A DNA stretch of 64,000 bases from contig BPQB01000080.1 in the NCBI GenBank assembly GCA_019973155.2, positions 1 to 64,000 on the forward strand. The letters run 5' to 3'. The position numbers were made by a program, and so were the translations under genes. The notes under the pieces are model-generated. The model saw only the letters and a list, made by a program, of their open reading frames with translations, had not been told where the DNA came from and made no database searches. This stretch comes from Phanerochaete sordida. Its lineage: Eukaryota > Basidiomycota > Agaricomycetes > Polyporales > Phanerochaetaceae. This document shows positions 12,532 to 23,317 of the stretch, piece after piece (position 1 is the stretch's first letter; every line of letters starts with the position of its first letter).

Positions 12532-13612
12532 ATGGTATCCGCCCTCACTCTCAGCTTTGTTCTTGCGGCCGCGGCAACCACAGTCGCAGGCCTGCCGACC
12601 ATACGAGGCCGTCTCTGTGACATCCTTGACGTTACGCCGGTCGCCCTCGGCACGATCGAAGTCTGGTCTGCGGCTGGAAACCTCGGCTATCTTACCCCTA
12701 CTGTCTCAGGCACGCTTGGCGGGTGAGCTCTACTTCAGCTTCAGAACCGTGCCCGTCACGATACTGAGAGCGACCATGTCAGCGGATACGGGGTCATCTC
12801 CAGCAATCAGAACCAGGCACTGAACGGCGTCTTCGCCTGCGGCGACCCTGGCAACTCACGCAGCCCCGTGACATTGGGCGCAGAGGTGCGCTGTTTGTAT
12901 AGCTCTCAGTGGTGAATACGACGCCTGACGCACCATCGCAGAACGCACAGACCGTCCCCGGCGACACCGACGATGCTGCCATCGGGCTCATCGCGCCGTA
13001 CTACCCGGACGGCGGGTCGCCCAACGTCGGCTCAGGAAGCGCAAAGTAGGTCGCTACTCCTCGCTTTGTGCCCGCGGATGCTGACAGGCTGTCTAGCTGG
13101 CTGGCCATGGGCCCGACGTACGTGACCACAGACACCTCGCGCCGTGGCTCGGCTCCGAACGGCACGGGTATTATCTTCGCTGACGAGCCGGCGTGGTTCG
13201 AATCTAACGTCTGGAGCACGACGGGCTTGATCCTCTCGGGGCAGTCTCACGTTAGCCTCTTTCGTGAGTATCATTGGCTGTTATGTACGTGACACCGCGC
13301 TGAGGCTATTGCCCTCAGCGACCTGGACGAACGATGACGCTAGTGGCTGTGAGCATGTCCACCTTTCAGTGCGGACCGAAAGCTGACGGTTCACTGCACC
13401 ATAGCGACACCGCTGCTGTACTTTGCCGCAATCCCCGATCAGGGGGCCATCGTCGTTACCGGGGACTACGATGCGTTCACAAGTGCCTATGATTATGTCG
13501 GCAACTGGGTGCAAGTGGTGCGTGCATCGCGATTCTGCTCCTCGTATGCGTCGCCTAATTTCCGTGATACAAGTGGCTTGTTATCGGGCCGCAGGCATGC
13601 GACGGGTGCTAG
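12532..13612 (+). CDS. Secreted protein of family D, copy D2
   Basis: The signal peptide MVSALTLSFVLAAAATTVAG is followed by a Cys-containing N-terminal segment and GNLGYLTPTVSG. The splice plan matches the paralogues: exon 1 ends at 12722 in phase 2; later exons carry GYGVISSNQNQALNGVFACG, NAQTVPG, AAIGLIAPYYPDGG and an N-W junction. Then come W-x-S-N-V-W, TWTND, and an AAIPDQGAIVVTGD block near the C-terminus. The last exon (from 13574, WLVIGP onward) is less certain because it differs from the FLAL-type end of the other copies. About 245 residues, no frame break seen. Directly downstream, in the opposite direction, lies the decayed coiled-coil copy. Function unknown. Confidence 0.75.
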
Positions 13613-13834
13613 ATACTGCCGATAAATCAGTGGGACCAACGTCGGAGGTCACTCATGGTGCGAGACTGGTGACCGACAGCAGTGCTGGGGTGTAGCCAAT
13701 AGATCACAAGATCTGACTGCGGTCGAGTATGGCGAGAATCGTATTTCGCTTGTATCCTTTTCTTCAGCTCACAGGTTACAACTTGATATCTGTCCCCCAT
13801 CCCCGTCCGAGCCACGTAACCTCAATGCCGCTTA

Positions 13835-15920
13835 TTCACCACCATGCCGTACTTCGCCCTCCTCGATGTCCCCTCGAAAGGAATCCTCTAATCCAGTTCG
13901 CCGATTTCGCTGTCGAGCCAGCACTCGTCCACGTCCCGCAACCTGGCGATCTCAGCCTCCTAGCGCACGCTGCGCTTTGACGATCTCTCCGGCGACGTCC
14001 ATGACTCGCGCGTCTTGCGTCACGACTTCCCGCACCGCCTGCGGACCTTTACGAACTGCGTCGAGCGCCGCCCGCGCCCCATCGAGAGGTACGGCGTCCT
14101 CGGCCTCGTCATCCAGTAGAGTGACTTGCGCCTGAGCCTCGGTGATCTGGTCTCGGTGATCCGGAAGAGAAGTTCATCTACCAGCACGTCGTCCGCGCGC
14201 GCGCGGACTTAGTACCGCGCGGTGTCTGGGTGCACGGTGTTGTGCGCGTCGCCGACAGGCTTGAGCTCGGCTGGCCCCGTTTCGAGCGTCGCCCGGTCTT
14301 ATGCCCAGCCGTCGCTGGCCATCTTGAGGCGGCACTCCATGTGTAAACGTCCGGGGTTGCCGATGGAGAGGGAGGTTTTCTTGTCAAGCGCGTCGAGCTC
14401 AGCCTCCTCCCGAGCGGCCCAGGCCTCGAGGAAGGCAAGCTATTCCGCCCCCTCGGCGCGCTGCTTGCTGCAGGTTTCGAGGTGCAGACCGGGCTCGATG
14501 GTGCTAAGGTCAAAGCGCTCCTGTACGTCGTTATATGCGGCCGTGGTCTGCATGAGGGTGTCGGTGAGGTCCGTAACATCCTTCTCAAGCGCAGCGGTGT
14601 GTTCGTGGTCGACGGCGTGGACGTCAGCCACAGCAATGAGCAGCGCGGCCTCGGCAATCGCGCCGTCCTCGATCGCCTGGTCGATGTTGGCCTTCACTGC
14701 GGAAGTCTCGTGCAGGAGGCGGTCGCGCTCGCCGACCAAGGACGCGCGGTCGGTGCGAGCAGCGACTAACTCTTCGTTGACAGAGGCGAGTTGTGCCTCG
14801 AGGGACGCCTCCTCGGCTTGAGCGGCGGCGAGTGTAGCGGCGTGTTCCTGCTCAGCTAGGAGCTCCCGAGCAGTGAGGGCCACGACCTGGAAGACGAGCC
14901 GAGCAAGATCCTTCTGACGCTCGATCACCGCGGCTTCGTGCGCGGCAGCCTCAGCAGAGATCTCGTCCTGGAGAGCAGTGAGTGTAGCCTGGGCGGCGAG
15001 CGCCTCTGATGCCAGGGTCGCCGCGGCTTGTCGGTGAGCTTGAGTGTACTCGGCGAGTTCGCGCGTGAGCGAGTCCTCCGCCGCGAGTAGAGTTGCATGG
15101 TCCGTGTCGAGCGCGTCGAGTTGCGCGTCGTGGTCGGCCAGCTCGTGGAGTAAGCTGCGTTCGACGTCGGCTGCCTGAGCAGCCTCGGAGACGAGTTTGT
15201 CCCCGGTCTCCGTCACGCACGCAGAGGCGAGGGCGTAGAGATCTTGGATGTTCTTCAGGTCGGTGCGGAGGGTCTGCTCTTGCATCTCTGCCGCGTAGAG
15301 CTCATCCTGCCGCGATCCAAGTTAGTCTCCCCACTCTAACAAATGCACACTACGTACTTGAGCAGCTCGAAGCTTGACCGAGTTGTCGGCGTTCGCCTGC
15401 TTCAGACGTTCCAGCTTGATGTCGTTCTGAAGCAGCTGCCCCTCGATAGATCCAAGGGAGATGGTGAGTTCCATCAGAGTCCTGGCCTGCTCTGCGTGGG
15501 TCTCCTCGAGCTCCGCGTTGAGCGCGCGGTACTTCGAGATGGTGGCTTCAAGATGTCTGATGCCAGTGACGACCTTGACGACTCTGTCGATGACGCATAG
15601 GATAACGAGCTGCCAGTCGGGGATCGTCAGCCTCGCACTTCGCATAGAAATGTGAGCTTACCAAGCAGCCGAGGATGAGCATGGTCGACATGAACCATGG
15701 CGTCGCTTCGCCGAGCACGCCCTGGAGGAGCGTGCACCCAACTTGCGGCATGAACCGGTCGAGCCAGTCTCTGAGAGCAAAATAAGGACCGAGGACCTTG
15801 TTCAGTACTGGGTACATGGCGGCTTTGTGGAGAGAGGCGTCCGGAGGGAGCGGGCCTGTTATGTATCTGGTGGCTGACTGTCAGCCTCCCTCCGGCTGGC
15901 ATTTCGAGCTGGGCTGGCAA
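13835..15920 (-). pseudogene. Decayed copy of the coiled-coil membrane gene at 37.6 kb
   Basis: On the minus strand this matches the gene at 37614-40061 nearly throughout: YPVLNKVLGP, DWLDRFMP, ATPWFMSTMLILGC, YRALNAELEETH, LLQNDIKLERLKQAN, the same intron after the AAQ codons, then the coiled coil from MQEQTLRTDLKNIQDLYA. Breaks relative to the intact copy are a deletion of about 80 codons after the first DWLDR block, a one-base loss after the membrane segment, a CAG-to-TAG stop near 14445, and several further shifts and stops from there to 13.84 kb. The first half of the coiled coil (15285-14440) is still open, about 280 codons. The long plus-strand frames here are antisense shadows of this repetitive sequence. 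Confidence 0.85.
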
Positions 15921-17086
15921 GCCGGCACCCAGTTTCGCAGGATGGTCTTACGGCCATCGCAGAGCAGTATTTTTTGCTTCTCCGGTGGTATCATGCCGGA
16001 AAGTGCGTCGTTCGATCTGAATAGACCGAAGAAGTCGGCCTGGGCCGGCAAGAGCAAAGCGACAGACGTACTGATGACGTGCCCCTGCAAGGCGTCCACG
16101 ACGCGTCTCTTCTCATTTCTCCTGCGCAGTCTCATATCCATGGTATCTTCTCTAGCATTCAAAGAGGCTGCTGAGGACTGGTCACGCGCGAACTCGTTCT
16201 GGTTGTGTCAGGCCAGTATTTGGTACGTGTGCGTGTTGTCTATCAGCTTCGGGCCCTTCCATTATTCAACTTGGCGGCTGAGACATTGGTGACTCCTAGC
16301 TGAAGTATAGCGTCCATGCATATCCACGGAAAGGGAGTTGTGCTGTCGTGTAAGGAGGAAGAGAGGAAGGGAGCGAGGAAGCGCCCAGTCGCGTCGCGCG
16401 GGAGCAAACCGCGACGCGACTTGTCTCCGCTCACCACGCCCAGACCCTGAAGCTCGAGCTTGAGCCCGCGCAAAACAGCTTGCTGATATTCATGGAACAC
16501 CCATCACGGCCAGAAACTAGCCACGGAATAATTCTGGTGCAAACATTGCCGGCTAGCCCAAGAGTCGAGAGACCGGTGCTGGCGAGAACTGGCAGGCACC
16601 TGTCCGCGTCGGACCACGCACGTCGCTAGTGAGTCATCGCTTCACCTCTCGGTCACTATTTTCACCATTTACACAGATGCGCGCGAACGAGACTTCGAGC
16701 AGGCTCTCCCGCATGGAGTCACATCTTCAAAAAGCGCGTCGGCGTCGTTCGCCGCCCTTGATGGCGCATCAAGCGCGCCGCAAAGCGACGTCCGGGCACA
16801 CACTGCCCGTCTCCGGACGCGATACGGAACCTGATGGACCTTGCTGTCATCCCGCCCTGGCCTTCTTTTAACATTCTTGTAGCCGCGAAGGGCCATATTG
16901 TCGAGTACGGGTGCCTGGTGCGCTCCTACACCCAGTCACTTCGCCTCGAAATGTCCAACGACGCGGTCATGCAAGCCCGTGGAGTCTTCGAGCGAAAGGT
17001 GCAACTTCCGTATAAAAGGGCGTGGAGGACGTTGGACTCCCTCAGATACAGCAAAACCAGCTTTTCTACCCACAAGTCTCGCCACG
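15921..17086. other. Divergent intergenic with a duplicated LysM 5' flank
   Basis: About 16.6-17.08 kb is homologous, on the opposite strand, to 32.0-32.45 kb upstream of another LysM gene; shared stretches include TTGATGGCGCATCA and GAGTCACAT. This is the promoter side of the LysM gene at 17087. The rest, toward the coiled-coil relic, shows no gene. Confidence 0.6.
17011..17018 (+). promoter_or_regulatory. TATA box of LysM gene 1
   Basis: TATAAAAG lies 76 bp upstream of the ATG at 17087. The LysM genes at 32.0 kb and 41.9 kb have a TATAAAA box at nearly the same distance (about 80 bp), which supports it as the core promoter element. Confidence 0.65.
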
Positions 17087-17724
17087 ATGTTCACCGGCGT
17101 CCAGTTCGTTGCCCTCGCCGTCTTCGCGGCCGTCTATGCCGGTAAGTTGTCCTTATCACTGAGCATCGAGTCGATACGACCTCTATCACAGTGCGAGCGG
17201 ATCTGCCTGCCAACTGCGCTCGTAACTACACCGTCTTTCTGATGGACACTTGCGACAAGATCTCTGCTAACGAGAACGTCTCTACGTGCGTCGCCCCCCC
17301 TCGATTTGTCCGCAAAAATGCTGACAATGGGCTCGACACGCTGCAGGTACCAGCTCCCGCACGTCAACCCGCAGATTGACGCGGCTTGCGACAACCTCGG
17401 CGAGGGCGAGGTGCGCGCAACGACAGTAGCATGTATCATGCAGCTACGCTAACACTACGGCCCAGCCGCTTTGCCTCGGCATCACGGGCCAAGATTGCAC
17501 GACCACCTATGTCATCAAGGACGGCGACTACTGCGCCTTGATCGCGGAGGACAACAACGTTGACCTCAGCACTCTGCTGGCCAACAACCCCAACATCGAC
17601 AGCGAGTGCAGCAACATCTACCCGGGCGAGGTAAGACGAGATCTGCTGCGCTGTTGCGGACGCTGAGATTTCCTACGAACAGGTCTTGTGCACCGCCACC
17701 ACCGTCGTTCCCTACACCCCTTGA
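17087..17724 (+). CDS. Secreted two-LysM protein, copy 1
   Basis: Exon 1 (17087-17141) encodes the signal peptide MFTGVQFVALAVFAAVYA; four introns follow at positions shared with the other three LysM genes. The mature protein starts ADLPANCARNYTV and has two LysM modules: module 1 with DTCDKISANENVS, YQLPHVNPQID and LCLG, module 2 with YVIKDGDYCALIAE, LLANNPNID and IYPGEVLC. Four Cys per module region suggest disulphides. Total about 126 residues. LysM modules bind chitin oligomers and peptidoglycan; secreted LysM-only proteins of fungi are known to shield hyphae or mask chitin from hosts and competitors. Which applies here is not visible. Followed tandemly by copy 2. Confidence 0.9.
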
Positions 17725-18792
17725 GTGTCCCTTGCGCGACTTTGGTCGGGTCATGAATGTTTCTGGGCAGGCGAAGAAGGTTGGCTTCGCCTCAAGTAGT
17801 TATGGACGAGCTCGAGCCATTATATTCTGAATGAATGGTTTTACGCGGCTCCTATACACGCGATACAGTTTGCCATGCTTCATGGTCAGTAATTTCGAGT
17901 GGACGATGCAAAGCAGCAAAATGGCCACTGGCCACCGCGGTCAAGGACGCGCGCGCCTGCTGAGTGTAAATTCTGGTGCTTCGAGCGTAAATCTAGCCAT
18001 TCGGCCTTTTTCGGTTCGGTTGACGCGTGTGACGCGTTCAATTTACGCGCTTCGATCATTCGAACTGGTTCGATTCGCTGCGCGCCTCTGTGGCTTCGCG
18101 CGACGCGCGCAGGTTGTGGACGACGACGACGACGCATATATCCAGCTCGCCAGCGAACGCTGCATCCATTCGATTCCAATGCCGACCATGATTATGCTGT
18201 GCTGAATGTCTAGCGTGAGTCTCGTCTCCGGAGAGTTTGATACAGGTGGTACGTGCTGCTCGTCGCGTCTGGTACTGTAACTGCTGCCCATATACGATCC
18301 AGGATCCGTTCTCGAATGCCCGTCGTCAGTATGTCCGTAAACTTCACCGCTGGGAACGCTGCTGGAACGTGACAGCGCTCAGCGCAGCAATGCTTCTCTC
18401 AAGTTCCGGACCCAGGCTTTCCAGGCAGGCGAAGCCTGCAACGTCATATCGAGCCCTATCGTGACTCTACGCATCCATGCCGCACCGAGTGTGAACCGCT
18501 CAGTAAAGGACGCACGAGGCCCTTCGTATCTCGCGCCTGTACGAAGGTTAACGTTCGTCCAGGCACAGAGAGTCAAAACTCCTCTTGTCAGAATGTCAGA
18601 TGCCCGACACCCGAGAGCCCTTGGGTTACGGCATTCACAGCATGTGGCGGTCAATATGCGGCACGCAGGAGAATCGTCATGTACCCTCCAGGGTTGCGGG
18701 CATGCAAGCCCGCGCATATTTCGTAGGATGAGCATATACTCATGATCTTCCGGATGTTCTGACCTCGTTCTTGCCAACAGAGCAGGACTGGG
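17725..18792. other. Intergenic, contains dispersed repeat copy 2
   Basis: No gene seen between the two tandem LysM genes. It holds a minus-strand copy of the dispersed repeat at 17987-18080 whose flank continues with similarity to copies 1 and 3. Confidence 0.5.
17987..18080 (-). repeat. Dispersed ~100-bp repeat, copy 2 (reverse)
   Basis: Read on the minus strand it gives GAACCAGTTCGAATGAT, an internal segment, CCGAACCGAAAAAGGCC and AGATTTAC. Beyond the core it shares ACTCAGCAGGCGC with copy 3 (ACTTAGCAGGCGC there) and GGCCAGTGGCCA with copy 1. Confidence 0.7.
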
Positions 18793-19433
18793 ATGATTGT
18801 CATAATTGTAGCTCTGTGTCTGTTTGCAGACATCGCTGCCGGTAAGTCTGCCTTGTGACGAGCGTTTTATGAACTCAGTCTGACCTGTGGAATCGTACAA
18901 GCGCGGCTGGCGGCAGACTGCGCTCGAGCGTATGTCGTGGAGGAGAATGACACCTACGACCAGATTTGTGCGGAACTGAGTGTCTCGACGTGCGTGCATC
19001 GCATCCCCATAGCCAGAGCAACTCGAATTGACTACTCGCTTCGTTAGGTTCCAACTCGCACACGTGAACCCCCAGATAGACCCTGCTTGCGATAATCTGG
19101 TGGCAGGAGAGGTACGTTCGAGTCCTGCATGGCCTGAAAGGACGTGATATGCTGACAAAACCGGCTTCGGTAGCTACTCTGCCTCGGCATTACGGGCCAG
19201 GACTGTGCACTAACCTGGGTTGTTGAAAACGGCGACTCTTGCGCCTCGATCGCCTATGACACGAACATTGACCTCAGCACACTTCTCAGAAACAACCCTA
19301 ATATTAACGCTGCATGCTCCAATATTCACCCTGGAGAGGTATACCTCGATCAGGCTTGTCGGACGTGCTACTCATTCAGTCCTATCTGCAGGTGTTGTGC
19401 ACCGCAGCGACCGATATCCAGTACTCCTCTTGA
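18793..19433 (+). CDS. Secreted two-LysM protein, copy 2
   Basis: Exon 1 (18793-18841) encodes a short signal peptide, MIVIIVALCLFADIAAG; four introns are in the same positions and phases as copy 1. Module 1 has CARAYVVEENDTYDQICAEL, QLAHVNPQIDPACD and LCLG; module 2 has WVVENGDSCASIAYD, LLRNNPNINAAC and IHPGEVLC. About 124 residues, ending IQYSS. In module 1 the usual C-D of DTCD is replaced by Y-D (NDTYDQI), so one Cys is lost compared with the other copies. Its 5' flank does not resemble that of copies 1 and 3 and no TATA box is evident, which may mean different expression. Confidence 0.87.
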
Positions 19434-20493
19434 ATAGCGCTTCGAAATTCCCCAGGTCCGAATCGGCGAAGACGCGAGTAGAGGAGCGGGTGCGCTGGCT
19501 GTATCGAGGGCTCCTGGTATGATGGCTCACTCGCGCCTGTCATGCCTCGGTGTCTATGCCACAATTGAAACGCTCATTGATCTTAATCGCCCTCTGACAG
19601 TGCTGAGTTACTGAGGAAATTCACGGGAGGCATGGTCCGCCTCCACCATCTTACCTCAAGCGACGCCACGAAGCCGAACGTCGTGACTAACGGCACGTCA
19701 CGATCCCGAACTGAACTTAACCTCGTTCCTCCACCATGAGTTCCCCATCTTCACAGGCTCCCGCCTTGCAAAAGCTAGCCCTCCCCAACAACCGCTCAAG
19801 TGCAGCGCTCTCCAGTGGCGACCGGTCGTCAATCGGATCAAGTCATCGCCTCAAGCCTACAACTTCTATTTGTCGACAGCTTGTGGTATTTTTGAGACCT
19901 GGCGGCTCTCGTTCTTCTGCTGAAGATGTTGTCTAGAATGTGCCGGGGCTTCTCATGCTATCCGTGTAATGCACGCACAGCCTGCTTTGGCGTTCGGGCG
20001 GAGGTACTCCGGCAGGGTGAGTCTGACAGCACGTGCTTTTGGAGTGTTTTCTAATATAATTGGCCGACAGAGACGTGTATACTCGGAAGCAGTGCACAGG
20101 ATGCGCTGCTGAAATCAGACTGCGCCCGCAGAGCCCCCGAGTACATCGTATTTTGTCATTGGCGCGGTAGCATCACTGCCCACGCCTCGCGGGGAGGAAA
20201 CATCACATGCCGAAGAACACACCGCCTATGCTCGGCGGAGACACTGCCTACAGATGGCATATTCTATCAAGTACGGTTCTCGACTTTCTACATACCATAT
20301 ACCACAGCCTGACACTGCCATGATTAGGATGCGCCCGCTGGATCGCTACCATCTATGTCTCGGCACCTTTATCCGCCAGAGCGGTGATATGTTTCTCGAT
20401 ATTTAAAGTCGTCTCTCATGCTCTCGCAAAACATAGCGATTCATTTCTCTCGCTACAACATTCGCCTTCCAGCTGTCATCCCTGTCTTCCCAT
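19434..20493. other. Intergenic, possible relics
   Basis: No supported gene. An ATG at 19736 opens a 66-codon Ser-rich frame with no recognisable feature. The region just before 20494 may have once held the F-box exon of the following gene but shows no F-box now. Confidence 0.4.
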
Positions 20494-23092
20494 ATGCAAC
20501 GTTCACCTCTGGAAGTCCTCGAACGGGCTAAGTTACAGCTCCTCCAGTTGCCGCGGGGGATCTCACAACCACTAATTCCTGCCTTCACAACACTCCAACT
20601 CCACCGCGTCACTTTGCCTCAACTAGAGGGTTTTCGATTGGCATTATCTGAGTTGCACCCGTTGCATCTGCTGGACCTTGACACCATTTCGTGGTCGCCC
20701 CACTCTTGCCCGCCGCTGCGCCGCATCGCATACCGTCCATCACGAGCTCGCCCACAAATTCTGCGTATCGAATCCCAGCGGGATTGGCTGGACGATCCAT
20801 CCACCATTGGCCTCTTCGCGTGGCTGGCTCTGTCTGGAGCAGCCGCTTCACTCATCGAGGCACATCTCGACTACCTGATGATACTCAATACGGACATGCT
20901 GTTGGCGGTCAGCTCCGTAATCAAGGCATCCAAGAATTCCCTGCGAGGGCTGTCCCTAAGCTTCGGACCCAAAGTGGATATGCTTCCTGGTACGTGATGC
21001 GCTGTAATACAGATGGTAGAAGCCCTCAATTAGCTTTTCGCAGTCGCCGAGGCGGTTTCGTCGTGCAGCTCCCTGGAGGTGCTTCTGCTGAAGATCCCAT
21101 ACCATGATCTGGCATTTTCTAGCCTCTTATCCTGCCTCGAGCGCACGTGCGCAGCCTCGCTGAACAGACTGTACCTCAAGTTCGATTGGTACCGAAAGAG
21201 TGGTCATGAGCCCACGCTGTCCCAGCTGTTGAGGCTGGACAGCATTCTTCAGGCCCAGCACCACAGGTCCCTGGAGATGATCTCAGTCATCCGAGTCGGT
21301 ATCAACGCACATCGATTCTCCTGGGGCAACGTATATCGCGACCAGGTGTACGACCTCGATCTGTGGCATCCGCTCGTCAAGGCAGCCCTTCCCAAGACCT
21401 TCGAGCGCGGTGTGCTCGCTATCTGGGACGACGATGATATCAGCCAAGAGCCTTCACTGCTCAACCCCCATCTACCCATGCCCGAGCTGCCTACCGAGGT
21501 CAACGAGCGCATCATCAACTTCGTTGCAGGCGACGTCGATTCTGCGAGGACGCTACGCGCGTGCGCGGCTACATGTCGATCCTGGAAGCTTAGAAGTCAG
21601 GCCCATCTTTTCCGTTCGTTGCGCGTAGTATCCTCTCCGGCGCACGTAAATGGTGTAGACAACCTCGTCACACTGCTCAGACAGAACGAGGCGCTGCAGT
21701 CTTTTGCACGCACCCTTGACGCAGTCGGAGGGGAGGAGGACTATCCGACGCTGCAAAATATTCTGCTCAGCCTCGCCGGCCTTCTTCCGCGGCTCACCGA
21801 CATCTCTTTGGCCCGCGGCATATTGTACCGCCCCCCGCGAGTCTCCTTCAAGACCTGCACCCAGACCTTCGCCACCGTGCGCAACCTCACTCTTCACACC
21901 GTGACGCTCTTCTCCGGGCGCGACCTCCAGGAGGTCATCGCGGGCCTCTCAGGCTTGGAAAAGCTCACGCTGACTCACCTGAGCTGGCACGACCCGACTG
22001 CCCACTCGACCTTCCCTACGCACAGGCCGCAGATCTCTCCCCTCAAGGAGCTCTTCATCGGCGCCGATACTGCGCAATGGCTCCGGGACCAGCGCTCTGC
22101 GAATCTCGTGCGATGGCTCGCCAATTGCGGTGCGGTCAGTACGCTCAAGGAGCTGCATCTCGACTGCATGATGATACTCGAGGCTGGGCTGCTCGGCGCC
22201 GTGCAGAACCTCGTCCTGGCGGCGAAGGACACGCTTCAGCTCGCATGCCTCTCACTCGGTCCAGATATGGAACTTTTGCAAAGTGAGTAGTTACTGTCGG
22301 GCCAGGCATCTTCAGAGAGCTGACGTCCAGTCTCTGGCAGTGGCTTCCACTATCGCCCAATGTCCTTCGTTGCGCATCATCGGACTTAGGCTTCCATACC
22401 TGCTTCACTGCTTTGCTCCCCTAACGACCTTCATCGAGTCTCTACCCGCGAACTCCACGGAGATGTTGATTTTATCTCTTCTTCAGGACCGTTCTACCGA
22501 AGCGCCAGCTATATCCGATTGGCACCAGCTCGACAAGGCCCTACACGACGCCATGGAAGACAAGAAGCTACCACAGCTCGGGAGAATCGCGGTTGGCAAA
22601 CTCTGTGCACAGTCTGATCCACGTCAGCCGCTCGTGTGGGGCAACGCTTATCCTCCGCTATCCTACAATGAGAAACGTTGGCAGGAGGAGCTATCATCAT
22701 TGATGCCTCACATGTCAAAACGACAATGTCTCTCCTCTATCGCCAAGAATGGCGAGATCTTACCTATCTTACCCGGGTTACCTATCAGTCCATGGGACAT
22801 GGTGAGCGTACTCTCTGATATCTCGATGACGCCATGCACTGACGAACGGGAGAAGACGTACGCGCCGTTTCAAAAAATTACGCCGCCGCCGCCGTACCGC
22901 TACCAGGATAATATAGCGTGCGACTCGCGTTGGGAAGGACGTGTGGTCACTCAGACGATCATCCTACCGTGTGTTCAGACATTGGAAGACGGCACCGAAG
23001 TCTCGACGGAGATCACGCTTGACATGCCCATAGTGGTTGTCCCTAGAGAAGGGGTATCGTCCCAGCCTCACGACCAGTGCACCGTGGCCTGA
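20494..23092 (+). CDS. F-box protein with duplicated repeat region (fused or overlapping pair)
   Basis: Exons 20494-20989, 21044-22282 and 22341-23092 read as one frame of 828 residues. The F-box begins at residue 311 (21478): MPELPTEVNERIINFVAGD, followed by TLRACAATCRSWKLRSQAHL. After it comes a leucine-rich-like region ending ELHLDCMMILEAGLLGAVQ, SLGPDMELLQ and STIAQCPSLRIIGLRLPY. The first 310 residues are a second, diverged copy of that same region (AHLDYLMILNTDMLLAVSS, SFGPKVDMLP, SSCSSLEVLLLKIPY) without an F-box, with an intron at the equivalent place. No stop separates the halves. F-box proteins link substrates to SCF ubiquitin ligases via Skp1. Alternatives are two genes, with the second starting at 21478, or a truncated upstream copy fused by read-through. 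Convergent with dhc1. Confidence 0.72.
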
Positions 23093-23317
23093 TAATGTGC
23101 ATATCATTCTGGAGCGTGCGTATGTACTAGGGTATAACACCGAATTACAGAAGTTACAATGCGGAAGAGAGGAACTATTCACAGCCACTATGATCCAGAT
23201 ACATGCGGAATTGTTGCGAGGCGAGAAAGCAGAATGTGTAAATGAATGTGGGATGCATGCGTAAAGAAGACCCTGCGAGAAAGGAGAGTGGGAGGAGAGG
23301 CACCTCGGGGTGCCGGT

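Noticed and set aside
14222..14821. Long plus-strand frame of 199 codons
   Set aside because: Antisense of the coiled-coil relic; GC-rich third positions keep antisense frames open.
18990..19080. Lost Cys in LysM copy 2 as a sign of a pseudogene
   Set aside because: All exons are in frame, signal peptide and second module intact; a single substitution does not indicate decay.
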